A stretch of DNA of 64,000 nt from Kyrpidia tusciae DSM 2912 (GCF_000092905.1 NC_014098.1:1302001-1366000); one strand, 5' to 3'. Shown: positions 48,866 to 57,297, counted from the first letter of the stretch. Notes: generated by a model not told the origin, from the sequence alone. Translations and numbers: made by a program.

Positions 48866-49811
48866 TCGTTTGAGTGTGCAGGTTGGTCCCCTTCGTCTCA
48901 AGAATCCGGTCATGCCGGCATCCGGTACCTTTTCTCCGGATTTGGCCGAATGGATCGATTTTGATCAATTGGGGGCGCTGGTCACCAAGAGTGTGACTTG
49001 GCATCCCAGGGCGGGCAACCCCGGCCCCCGCTGTATCGAGACGCCGGCTGGCATGTTGAATGCGGTGGGCATCCAAAACAAAGGAGTAGAAAATTTTGTA
49101 ATCGATCAGCTTCCCGTTTATCGCCGATGGAAAACTCCCTTGGTGGTGAGCATTTCGGGGGAAAGTCCGGAAGGGTATGCCCGTTTGGCCCACCGTCTCA
49201 CCGTTCCTGGCGTTCAGGCCATCGAGGTGAATATTTCATGTCCCAACCTGGAAGTGGGAGGCTGGTCTCCGGCCATGGAAGCCGACGGGACGTATCGGAC
49301 CATACGGGCGGTGCGGGAGGCCACCGATCTTTCAATATGGGCCAAATTAACGCCAAATACCGGGGATATGGTGTCGGTGGCCCGGGCGGCCCAGGAGGCC
49401 GGGGCGGACGCGTTAGTGGTGGCAAACACGCTGATTGGTATGGCGATCGACCCACACACCAAGAGACCGAAGCTCGGCAATGTCACCGGAGGGTTGTCCG
49501 GCCCGGCGGTGAAGCCGATCATTCTTCGCATGGTGTATCAAATTTATCCGCATGTGAGCATTCCCATCATCGGGTGTGGGGGCATCTCTAGGGTGGACGA
49601 TGTCCTGGAGTATCTGCTTGCAGGCGCCCGGGCCGTTCAGGTGGGGACATATAATTTTGTCAACCCACGCGGCATGACAGAAATCATCCGTGACCTCGAA
49701 GAGTACGTCGAACGGGAAGGGCTCAAATCGATCACCGAAATTGTCGGTCAGGCCAATAAGGGACGGATTTTCAGCGCCAGTTGCAGTTGTAGTCGATCTT
49801 CCGAGCCGTAA
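48855..49811 (+). CDS. Second dihydroorotate dehydrogenase-type catalytic subunit
   Basis: A 318-residue FMN protein. It keeps the class 1 substrate contacts MLNAVGIQN and VVANTLIGM, the catalytic cysteine in IEVNISCPNLEVGG, and the FMN loops IIGCGGI and AVQVGTYNF. There is no added ferredoxin domain as in dihydropyrimidine dehydrogenase PreA. Orotate or dihydroorotate is therefore the likeliest substrate. The C-terminus after VGQANKG (GRIFSASCSCSRSSEP) is atypical and overlaps the convergent pucR-like gene by 64 bases. Confidence 0.83.
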   Translation: MSSDRLSVQVGPLRLKNPVMPASGTFSPDLAEWIDFDQLGALVTKSVTWHPRAGNPGPRCIETPAGMLNAVGIQNKGVENFVIDQLPVYRRWKTPLVVSISGESPEGYARLAHRLTVPGVQAIEVNISCPNLEVGGWSPAMEADGTYRTIRAVREATDLSIWAKLTPNTGDMVSVARAAQEAGADALVVANTLIGMAIDPHTKRPKLGNVTGGLSGPAVKPIILRMVYQIYPHVSIPIIGCGGISRVDDVLEYLLAGARAVQVGTYNFVNPRGMTEIIRDLEEYVEREGLKSITEIVGQANKGRIFSASCSCSRSSEP

Positions 49812-51409
49812 GGGTTGAGACCGGTCAAGGCCTCTACGCGCCCAAGGCGATACTTTAGGGTATTGACGTGAATAAACAAAGCCTGGGAGGTGGACGTGAG
49901 GCTCCCGTTGTGGGCGAAATACGCTTCCAACGTCTCAATCAGGTTCGTATTGTTTTTTTGATCGTAAACCTCCAGGCGACCGACGGTATCCCGGTAAAAT
50001 CCCGACATCTCTTCTGGATTAAAACCGGTCAGGAGGCGGTAGATACCCAGATCCCAGAATGTGGTGATACGGCGCCGGGCTCGGCCATCGGCGCCGAAAG
50101 AGGAGGCCTGGCAGGCCTCCCGGTACGCCACAGGGATTCCTTGCACACCGGGGTAAATTCGGCCGAGTCCCGCAACAAGATCAAACTCCGTCCAGTGTTT
50201 TTGGATATCCTGAAGCAAATTGGACAGGAATGATTCGTTGGATGAGTCGACTTTTTTCTCTTCGTGGGAATGCTGTTGTGGGACATTTGTCACGGGTAAT
50301 AGAAGAATGACCCTATTGCCTCGAACCCCTACCGCCGCCCCAGATACCCGTTGCTGAACGGCATCCTCAATCTGTCGCGCCAACTCCGACAAGAGACGTC
50401 CCTGAATATCCCCCTCGCTTGACGGATCTCGCATGCCTTTCGCGGACGTCTCGGACTCCCGAGGGAGCAAGCTGATCACGGCTACACAAAAGTCTTGATC
50501 CAGGTTCCATCCAAACACTCGCCCCCTGGAGATTAATTCATCGGGGCCACCGCGACCGGCGAGGACATCTCCCAAAAATTCACTCTTGTAGCGTTGCTCG
50601 ACTTCCATGGCGGTTTTTTGTTTCATGAGTTCTAGAGCCACTAGGGCTGATGCCCGCTCCAGCAACATGTAATCCCGTTCTTCTATATGTCCTTCTTGCG
50701 GCCACAGGGTGAGGCAACCCTCTAGGATTCCGTGCAAAACCAAGGGGGCGGCAATGCACTCCATTGTTTCTTGGTCCAAAGCGCGTTGGATGGGGGTGAG
50801 CCGTGCAATCTCCCGGAGTGTGCGTTTATCCTCCGCCGATAACGGCGAAATCTTCCGGCTTTCCAGGCGACCGTACCAACGGATGGCGTCATTTTCAAAG
50901 GTGAGGGGTTGACGAAGCACCGAGGCCAAGGACCTCAAGAGAAAATCCAGTCCTGCTCCACTAAACGCGATCTCGGTTAGCCAACGCATATCTCGTTCCA
51001 AGTCGACGAAAGACGTTGAATTATCCCTGAGCAGTTCGCGCATTAACGGGTTCATGATGTCGAGATACGTGATGTCTCGGGGGATCTCCAACAGGGGGAA
51101 TCCGGCTTGGTCCGCTTCTTCCACCATCTCCGGCGGGACCGAGTCCACATAGCGCCGGGTTTTGACCGCCAAGGCGCAGGCACCCCGGTCCGCTAAATCC
51201 CGGATCAGCCGACGTCGGGCAGCTGGATCGTTTCGCAGTGCATACAGACTGGTCAAAAGCAGATCGTCCCCCTTGAGCCACTCGGTGATATCAGGGACTT
51301 CCATGACGGTGACGTGGCGAAGGGGCCGGTCCAATCCCCGGGCACCTGCCACCACCCGGCACAGTCGAAGGCCTTCGCAATGAAGTGCTTCGCGCAGGGT
51401 GAAGGACAA
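49748..51409 (-). CDS. PucR-family transcriptional regulator
   Basis: A 553-residue regulator. The N-terminal PucR purine-catabolism domain begins FTLREALHCEGLRLCRVVAG and includes VTVMEVPDITEWLKGDDLLLTSLYAL. A GGDEF-like middle region and the C-terminal CdaR/PucR helix-turn-helix (LIETLEAYFAHNGSLTSTSQ, then ALFIHVNTLKYRLGRVEALTG) follow. PucR and relatives control catabolism of purines, sugars or amino acids. TTG 51409 follows AAGGAGG by eight bases; longer frames upstream have no ribosome site. It lies convergent with the amidohydrolase operon and divergent from the MFS gene, so it likely controls both. Confidence 0.85.
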   Translation of the reverse strand: MSFTLREALHCEGLRLCRVVAGARGLDRPLRHVTVMEVPDITEWLKGDDLLLTSLYALRNDPAARRRLIRDLADRGACALAVKTRRYVDSVPPEMVEEADQAGFPLLEIPRDITYLDIMNPLMRELLRDNSTSFVDLERDMRWLTEIAFSGAGLDFLLRSLASVLRQPLTFENDAIRWYGRLESRKISPLSAEDKRTLREIARLTPIQRALDQETMECIAAPLVLHGILEGCLTLWPQEGHIEERDYMLLERASALVALELMKQKTAMEVEQRYKSEFLGDVLAGRGGPDELISRGRVFGWNLDQDFCVAVISLLPRESETSAKGMRDPSSEGDIQGRLLSELARQIEDAVQQRVSGAAVGVRGNRVILLLPVTNVPQQHSHEEKKVDSSNESFLSNLLQDIQKHWTEFDLVAGLGRIYPGVQGIPVAYREACQASSFGADGRARRRITTFWDLGIYRLLTGFNPEEMSGFYRDTVGRLEVYDQKNNTNLIETLEAYFAHNGSLTSTSQALFIHVNTLKYRLGRVEALTGLNPYGSEDRLQLQLALKIRPLLA

Positions 51410-51768
51410 CCGAATCGCCTCCTTACGCCAGACATCATACCACAAAGTGGACCTTTCGGAGCTGCGGGGGCCATATGGGTATCCCCGCCGTTCACGAATC
51501 AGTTCTCGGGGGAACGCTATACTGGGGAGGCCACCAGTGCACAGGCCCCGGTCGCTCTTTGCGATACACATGCTTGGTCAGGTATACTCCGTTGGCGGGC
51601 ACTATATGCGGCGAAGCCGTTGTCGGCTCCGTGTGGATTGTCGAGGACCGACAAAGAGCAGGCAATGGTTTTGGCCGATCGTCCAACAGACAAAGCGGGG
51701 GTGTAGCGGCTATATTCATGGTAAGTAAAAAAACATAACAAAGCGGTAACAGATCGGAGGGAGGATTC
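51410..51768. promoter_or_regulatory. Divergent control region between the pucR-like and MFS genes
   Basis: A 359-base gene-free stretch. The motif ACAAAG(T/A/C)G occurs four times, at about 51442, 51651, 51690 and 51738; the first is in a palindromic context (CCACAAAGTGG). No clear -35/-10 pair stood out. These may be regulator sites, but the motif is short. Confidence 0.3.
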
Positions 51769-53022
51769 GTGGGAGTTTCGGCATCGGGTGTACAGGTTCC
51801 AAAGGCCGGGATGGAACCGGAGCACAAAGACCGGGTTACACCATATCATTGGAAGGTGTTGTGGTCGTCTGCAATCGGTTATGCGATGGATGGCCTTGAC
51901 CTGATGATCCTTTCGATGGTGTTATCCGCCATGATCAGTGATCTTCATTTAACAACCGCCCAGGCCGGGGGGATCGCCACCGTAACCTTGTTCGGGGCCG
52001 TCGTCGGCGGGATTGGCTTTGGCATGCTCGCCGACGCCGTGGGTCGGGTGAGGACTTTTACGTGGTCGATTGTTATCTTCGCCGTTTTCACCGGTCTCAC
52101 GGCATTCGCGACGAACCTGACCTGGGTGAACGTGTTCCGGTTCATTGCGGGCCTGGGGCTCGGTGGAGAATTTGGGATAGGGATGACCTTGGTGACTGAA
52201 ACCTGGCCGGCGCGGTACCGGGCCCGGGCCACGTCCGGGGTGGCCCTGGGTTTTCAGGTGGGGGTAGTGCTGGCGATCCTGACATCATTGTGGATCCAAC
52301 CGCTGTTCGGGTGGCGGGGCGTGTTCTTCGTCGGTATCATACCTGCCCTCTTTGCAGCATGGGCCCGACGGAGTCTGAAAGAACCCGAATTGTGGCAGCG
52401 CCGGACGAAGACACGCCGGTCCGTCCCTTTGGCGCTGTTGTTTAACTCTCCCCGGGCGATTGCGTCCACCGTGGGCTTGACGATCCTCTGCAGTGTCCAA
52501 AATTTCGGATACTACGGGATCATGACCTGGGTACCGACGATGTTGGCCAAGCAACTCGGGTTTTCGTTTAACAAGTCCGGCTTATGGACGATTGTGACCG
52601 TGGTGGGGATGATGATCGGCATTGTCGTATTCGGCTGGCTGGCGGACCGATGGGGGCGCAGGCCGTCCTTTATTCTCTTTCAACTCGCATCGGCGGCGGC
52701 GGTGTGGCTGTACACACATCAGACCATTCCGGTGGCGCTGCTGATCGGCGGAGCGATCATGGGATTTTTCGTCAATGGGATGATGGCCGGGTACGGTGCC
52801 CTCATTGCCGAGAGTTATCCTACAGAAGTACGATCGACGGCGGAAAATGTTACATTTAATGTGGGACGAGCCATTGGGGGGTTTGCGCCGTTCGTCATCG
52901 GTTATCTGGCGTTGCACCAGTCGTTGAGCTCGGCCATCGGGCTGATCTCGGGAGTGTACGTGATTGCGGCGCTCGCCACTCTATTGCTGATTCAGGAGCG
53001 GAAGGGAGCCGAGTTGACGTAA
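51769..53022 (+). CDS. MFS metabolite:H+ symporter
   Basis: A 417-residue transporter with 12 expected segments. GYAMDGLDLMILSMVLSAM in segment 1 and FRFIAGLGLGGEFGIGMTLV in segment 4 are typical of the sialate/aromatic-acid symporter groups, which import organic acids, unlike the two drug-type exporters in this window. GTG 51769 follows GGAGGGAGG. It sits between the pucR-like gene and the cyclic amidohydrolase, 24 bases before the latter, so uptake of a heterocyclic carboxylate such as orotate is an attractive guess. Confidence 0.83.
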   Translation: MGVSASGVQVPKAGMEPEHKDRVTPYHWKVLWSSAIGYAMDGLDLMILSMVLSAMISDLHLTTAQAGGIATVTLFGAVVGGIGFGMLADAVGRVRTFTWSIVIFAVFTGLTAFATNLTWVNVFRFIAGLGLGGEFGIGMTLVTETWPARYRARATSGVALGFQVGVVLAILTSLWIQPLFGWRGVFFVGIIPALFAAWARRSLKEPELWQRRTKTRRSVPLALLFNSPRAIASTVGLTILCSVQNFGYYGIMTWVPTMLAKQLGFSFNKSGLWTIVTVVGMMIGIVVFGWLADRWGRRPSFILFQLASAAAVWLYTHQTIPVALLIGGAIMGFFVNGMMAGYGALIAESYPTEVRSTAENVTFNVGRAIGGFAPFVIGYLALHQSLSSAIGLISGVYVIAALATLLLIQERKGAELT

Positions 53023-53046
53023 CAGGGCTTAAGGAGGGCCTGATCG

Positions 53047-54432
53047 ATGTTTGATCTCATTCTGCGGGGCGGGCGGATCGTCACGCCCCGGGAAACGTAC
53101 CGGGGAGATATCGGGGTTGTCGACGGCAAAATCGCCGCAATCGGCACTCTGGAGGGTGCCGAGGCCGGGCGGGTGTACGAGGCCACCGGGCGGTTTGTGC
53201 TCCCGGGCCTCATTGACGAACACGTGCACAGCCGGGATCCCGGACTCACGCACAAGGAGGATTTTGCCCACTCCACCCGGGCGGCGGCGGCCGGCGGGAT
53301 CACCACGATTTTGGAGATGCCCAACTGCGTGCCTCCGGTGAGAGACGCGGATCATTTTCACCGGCGGGTGGAGGAAATCGCTCCCAAAGCCCATGTGGAT
53401 TATGGGCTCTATGGGATTGTGTTGGGAGACGAGAACCTGAAGGCGCTCTCGGGGCTCGCCGAGGCCGGGGTGATCGGTTTCAAGTTGTTTTGGGGATACG
53501 CGCTGAACCGCAAGAACCTCGCCTTGGTGTACGATGCCGCGGAGGGGAGCGACATCGTTCCGCCTCCGGATGAAGGGCAGATCTTTGAGGCCTTCCGAGT
53601 CATTGGGGGGCTGGGCCGGGCGGTGGCGGTCCACGCGGAAAACCGGGAGCTCATCGCCCGGCTCACCCGGAAGGAGAGGGCGGCGGGGGGAGCCGATTAT
53701 GCCGCATTTTTGCGTTCCCGGCCGGCGGTCAACGAGCGGTTGACCACCGAGGCGGCCATGGCGCTGGGCCAGGCGGCGGGGGTGCATGTGCACATCCTCC
53801 ACATGACGTCGGCGGATGGCGTGGAGGCGCTGGCTGAAGCCCGGCGGCGGGGGTGGTCGGTGACCGGTGAGACCTGTCCGCATTATTTAACGCTGACGGA
53901 TGAGGATTGGGAGCGGGTGGGGGTGCGGATGAAAATTCTCCCGCCCATCCGCCGGCGCCATCACCAGGATCGGCTGTGGGAGGCTCTTCGGTCGGGGGAA
54001 CTGCAGGCCGTGGGGTCGGACCACTCGCCTCATACCGAGGAAGAAAAAAACGGGGACATCTGGAGCGTACCGGCGGGTTTTTCTGGGGTTCAGACGATGG
54101 TGCCCATCATGCTGGACGCGGTGGTGCGGGGGCAGTTGAGCCTGAATCGGCTGGTGGAGCTGATGGCGGAGAACCCCGCCCGGATCTGGGGATTATACGG
54201 GGTGAAAGGCGTGATCCGGCCCGGCGCCGATGCTGATTTTACCGTGGTGGACTTGGATCGGACGTGGGTGGTGCGGGGCGAGGATCTGTATTCGAAAAGC
54301 CGGGTTCAGCCTTATGAGGGCCGGACCGGCCGGGGGGCTCCGGTGGCCGCCTTTGTGCGGGGGATCCAGGTGATGGAGGACGGCCGGCCGATGGCGGGTC
54401 CCGTGGGGCGGCTGGTGAAGCCGAAGGGTTGA
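53047..54432 (+). CDS. Cyclic amidohydrolase (dihydroorotase / allantoinase / hydantoinase family)
   Basis: A 461-residue TIM-barrel metal enzyme. Metal and substrate motifs: GLIDEHVHSRDPGLTHKED with HXH followed by arginine, EMPNCVPPV, the lysine for carboxylation in GFKLFWGY, HILHMTSADG, and the late aspartate in AVGSDHSPHT. The arginine after HXH and the MPN asparagine are the positions that bind the carboxylate in dihydroorotases, so dihydroorotate is plausible; allantoin is the main alternative. ATG 53047 follows AAGGAGG. pyrC is absent from the pyr operon, so a biosynthetic role is also possible. Confidence 0.82.
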   Translation: MFDLILRGGRIVTPRETYRGDIGVVDGKIAAIGTLEGAEAGRVYEATGRFVLPGLIDEHVHSRDPGLTHKEDFAHSTRAAAAGGITTILEMPNCVPPVRDADHFHRRVEEIAPKAHVDYGLYGIVLGDENLKALSGLAEAGVIGFKLFWGYALNRKNLALVYDAAEGSDIVPPPDEGQIFEAFRVIGGLGRAVAVHAENRELIARLTRKERAAGGADYAAFLRSRPAVNERLTTEAAMALGQAAGVHVHILHMTSADGVEALAEARRRGWSVTGETCPHYLTLTDEDWERVGVRMKILPPIRRRHHQDRLWEALRSGELQAVGSDHSPHTEEEKNGDIWSVPAGFSGVQTMVPIMLDAVVRGQLSLNRLVELMAENPARIWGLYGVKGVIRPGADADFTVVDLDRTWVVRGEDLYSKSRVQPYEGRTGRGAPVAAFVRGIQVMEDGRPMAGPVGRLVKPKG

Positions 54433-54453
54433 CGGGAGGATGAGACAACCGAT

Positions 54454-54717
54454 GTGCGACGACACCTTTGTGCCCTCCCTCTTCTACTCAAAGAGTTTGG
54501 TGTGGGACAAACCCATGGAGGGCTCATTTCCTCGGTGCGCTTCGTGGCAGGCTTGGGTGCCGGAGGGGAATATGGAATCGGTATGGCTCTGGTTACCGAG
54601 GCCTGGCCCAAGGAATGGCGTGGTCGTGCCTCATCCTATGTAAGTATTGGTGGGCAACTGGGTGCGATCGTAGCGGCACTACTGAGCGATGGACATCATT
54701 TGTGGGATTCGCCATAA
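54454..54717 (+). pseudogene. MFS transporter fragment
   Basis: The frame contains LLLKEFGVGQTHGGLISS joined directly to VRFVAGLGAGGEYGIGMALV ... EAWPKEWRGRASSYVSIGGQLGAIVAALLS. In an intact symporter these are separated by segments 2 and 3, and the rest of the protein is missing. It is a relative of the transporter at 51769, not a recent copy. No function is expected. Confidence 0.75.
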
Positions 54718-54830
54718 TAAACATACACGCAAAGGGGAATCGGATCATCCCACGGGAGCCCGTGGGTCTCGAATGAGGGCGGCTGCACGGCTGGAAAATC
54801 GGCGAAGCTTGGGAAAGGGGGCGCGAAGGA

Positions 54831-55151
54831 ATGGCAATTCCTAAGAAACTCCCGAAATTTCTTTGGCCGTTGTTTCATAACTACGTGCCCGAAAGTATTG
54901 ACCCGGTCCGGAATTGGAAGTTTGTGATCAAAACGGTCATGGTCGCGGGTACGTGGGAACAGTTGGAGTGGGCCGCCCAAACCTACGGCCGCGACCGGTT
55001 CGAACAGGTTGTTCGCGAGGACCTGGAGGGGAATCGGGAGTTGCCCAGGCCCGTGGCGAATTTTTGGTCCATCGCGCTTTGGGGCGAACCGCTTCCCCCG
55101 CTTCAAAAGGGAGAACGGTGGAAGCCCACTCGGAAAATTCCGGGGGTGTAG
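54831..55151 (+). CDS. DUF6922-like protein, probable antitoxin of an AbiEii-type pair
   Basis: A 106-residue protein (LPKFLWPLFHNYVPESIDPV; FVIKTVMVAGTWEQLEWAAQ; YGRDRFEQVVRE; PRPVANFWSIALWGE). This arrangement resembles DUF6922 proteins that precede nucleotidyltransferase-type AbiEii/AbiGii toxins. The next frame fits the start of such a toxin, now truncated. ATG 54831 follows AAAGGGGGCG. The family call is from memory of the pattern and moderately sure. Confidence 0.55.
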   Translation: MAIPKKLPKFLWPLFHNYVPESIDPVRNWKFVIKTVMVAGTWEQLEWAAQTYGRDRFEQVVREDLEGNRELPRPVANFWSIALWGEPLPPLQKGERWKPTRKIPGV

Positions 55152-55155
55152 GTTC

Positions 55156-55269
55156 TTGTTCTTGGATCAAATCGACCCCAAAACCGCAGAAACGCTGAAA
55201 GAGGTTCGCAAGACAGGGCTGTTTCGGTCTTTCTATCAAAATCCGCACAGAGGTCTCCCGCCTCTTTAG
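55156..55269 (+). pseudogene. Truncated AbiEii/AbiGii-type nucleotidyltransferase toxin, N-terminal scrap
   Basis: Five bases after the DUF6922-like gene, a TTG opens FLDQIDPKTAETLKEVRKTG with LFRSFY following, which matches the start of AbiEii toxins just before their FYLAGGTALAL active-site region. The similarity stops at FRSFY (about 55238). Foreign sequence with a CCCGCC/GGCGGG hairpin follows. The toxin cannot be active. Confidence 0.5.
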
Positions 55270-55288
55270 GCGGGTGGTGAATGGGCGG

Positions 55289-55312
55289 CCGGACGCAAGT
55301 CCGGCATTTTTT
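55289..55312 (+). terminator. Terminator-like hairpin next to the group II intron remnant
   Basis: CCGGAC (55289-55294), loop GCAA, GTCCGG (55299-55304), then CATTTTTT. The intron remnant begins a few bases later. Confidence 0.75.
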
Positions 55313-55317
55313 GTGTC

Positions 55318-55635
55318 GAGGGATGGATACCGCGGAGGCTGCGGATGTGTCTCTGGAAACAGTGGAAACGGGTGCGGACGCGATATCGTGAACTGCGCGC
55401 ACTGGGATTGCCGGAGTGGGTGGTATACCAATTCGCCAACGCCCGCAAAGGGCCGTGGCGAATGGCCCATGGGCCGATGAATCGAGCCCTGGGCAACGGC
55501 TATTGGCAAGCCCAAGGGTTGATGAGTTTAAGCGAACGTTACCGAAGGCTTCGTCAAACTTGATGAACCGCCGGATGCGGACCCGCATGTGCGGTGGTGT
55601 GAAAGGACGGGGGCTAGTCGCCCCTCCTACTCGAT
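55318..55635 (+). pseudogene. Group II intron, 3' remnant with end of its maturase gene and domains V-VI
   Basis: From 55318 the frame reads EGWIPRRLRMCLWKQWKRVR, then LPEWVVYQFANARKGPWRMAHGPMNRALGNGYW and LMSLSERYRRLR, the C-terminal end of group II intron reverse transcriptase/maturases, stopping at 55563. Directly after comes an RNA-like segment with a hairpin CCGC ... GCGG (about 55568-55594), then GGTGTGAAAGGACGG and the 3' end CCTCCTACTCGAT, a pattern of bacterial group IIC introns. The reverse transcriptase domain and the 5' half of the ribozyme are absent. Confidence 0.8.
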
Positions 55636-55701
55636 TGCAGTTTACCAAAAGTTGTTGTAACATAGAATCAGTTACTAATTAGCGAAGGTCTTGGTGTTGC
55701 T

Positions 55702-56136
55702 ATGAAATTGGACAGCAATTATCATTCAGTGTTTAAGCTCACGTATCACCTCGTCTTGGTGGTCAAGTACCGCCGAAAAGTGATCAACGATCCAGTGGCC
55801 GCACGCATTAGGGAAATCGGAGAATATATAGCACCAAGGTACAACATTACGTTCTTAGAATTTAACCATGACCGCGATCACGTGCACATCCTCTTCAGTG
55901 CCCACCCCAACAGCACTCTGTCGAAATACATCAACGCTTTCAAAAGCGCCTCGTCCCGGTTGGTGAAAAAGGAGTTCCCGGAAATCCGGAAACACCTCTG
56001 GAAAGAACATTTCTGGTCCCGCAGTTTTTGCCTGTTGACTACCGGGGGAGCTCCGATGGAAGGGATCAAAACATACATCGATTCCCAGGGTGAGAAACAT
56101 GATCATCGTACACCGGTTTCACATCGAACCCACTAA
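55702..56136 (+). CDS. tnpA: IS605-type TnpA (Y1 HUH transposase), copy 2, intact
   Basis: A 144-residue single-strand transposase. The HUH motif is DHVHILFS. The nucleophile tyrosine is in GGAPMEGIKTYIDSQG. The HFWSRSFCLLTTGG segment is complete. It should cut and join the ends of the element as a dimer. It overlaps tnpB, which is frameshifted here. It might mobilise either copy if the ends are good, but copy 1 has lost its left end. Confidence 0.9.
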   Translation: MKLDSNYHSVFKLTYHLVLVVKYRRKVINDPVAARIREIGEYIAPRYNITFLEFNHDRDHVHILFSAHPNSTLSKYINAFKSASSRLVKKEFPEIRKHLWKEHFWSRSFCLLTTGGAPMEGIKTYIDSQGEKHDHRTPVSHRTH

Positions 56137-57168
56137 AGAGCAGGAGCAAAAGCTGTTTCAGACCCTGGAGCTTTGCCGTAGCTCTACAACACAGCCCTGA
56201 AGCAAAGGGAAATTTGTTATCGGCAAAGAGGCAAGTCCCCTTCTTGCACCGCACAAAAAAATGAACTGCCGGCATTTAAGAAAGAATTTCCGGAATACCA
56301 ACAGGTCAATGCTCAAGTTTTGCAGGATTGCCTGCAAAGGTTAGACCATGCGTTTCAGCGGTTTTTTGCTGGCTTGGCCGGGTATCCGCATTACAAAGAT
56401 CGGAACCATTACCGTTCTTTCACCTACCTGCAGGCGGACAAGCAGGACCATTTCAAAAAAATCGGCCATATTTATTTGCCTAAGATTGGGCACGTCAAAA
56501 TGAAAGCCCACTTTGAATTTGACCCGGCCAAGGTCAGCCGAATCAATGTCAAGTACCACGGCGGCAAATGGTACGTCAATCTGACCTCGGAAATCCAGGA
56601 GTCCGAAGGAGTAGACGTTGTTAACAAGGTGGGTATTGATGTTGGCCTTTTCACCTTCGCCGCACTCTCAGACGGCACGAAAATCGATAACCCGAAATAC
56701 TTTCGTAAATCCGAAAAGAAACTGGCCAGGTTGCAAAGACGGCTTTCCCGCAAGAAAAAAGGTTCAAACAACCGAGGGAAGGCTAAAGCGAAAGTAACCA
56801 GGCTGCATGATAAGATTGCCAATCAGCGGAAAGATTTCTTGCACAAGATTTCCCACGGCGTCGTCCAAAAATATGACTGGATCGCCGTCGAGGATTTGTC
56901 GGTGAAGAACATGATGAAAAATCGCCATTTGAGCAAGAGCATCGCCGACGCTGGCTGGAGCAAGTTCATCAGCTACATCGAATATAAAGCCAAAAAGTTT
57001 GGCAAGGTTCTGGTGAAAGTTCCTCCAGCCGGCACGTCCCAAACCTGTGTATGCGGGCATCCGGTTCCCAAAGACCTAAGCGTCCGGATACACCAATGCC
57101 CGCATTGCGGGCTGACCGCCGACCGGGACGTGGTCTCGGCGATGGTCATCCTGCAAAGGGCGAATTAA
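56099..57168 (+). pseudogene. tnpB: TnpB of IS605 copy 2, frameshifted
   Basis: Nearly identical to copy 1, but where copy 1 reads GCCGCCAGCTC, this copy reads GCCGTAGCTC at about 56175: one base fewer, so translation from ATG 56099 ends after some 30 residues. The rest (from 56320, 282 residues) is open and keeps all RuvC motifs and the zinc ribbon, but lacks the N-terminal wedge region. A late restart product is unlikely to be active. Confidence 0.88.
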
Positions 57169-57297
57169 GCAAGATCTGAGTAGGGCTGGAAGCACCCGAA
57201 CTTACGCCTGGGGAGATTGTGTAAGACCCATGTGGCTACGGTCGATGAACCAGGAAGCTCCCGCCTCTAAGCGAAAGCGAGGCGGGAGAGGCTTCAC
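57169..57297 (+). ncRNA. Predicted omega-RNA 3' scaffold and right end of IS605 copy 2
   Basis: Matches the copy 1 region with few differences (the hairpin loop is one base shorter) and ends in TTCAC at 57293-57297. The adjoining guide would be ACGGAGGATTTAGAGG. With its own tnpB broken, it could only work with TnpB from copy 1. Confidence 0.55.

Noticed and set aside
56320-57168. The 282-residue internal TnpB frame of copy 2 as a real gene
   Set aside because: It starts at an internal methionine without a ribosome site and lacks the N-terminal region; comparison with copy 1 shows a frameshift upstream.
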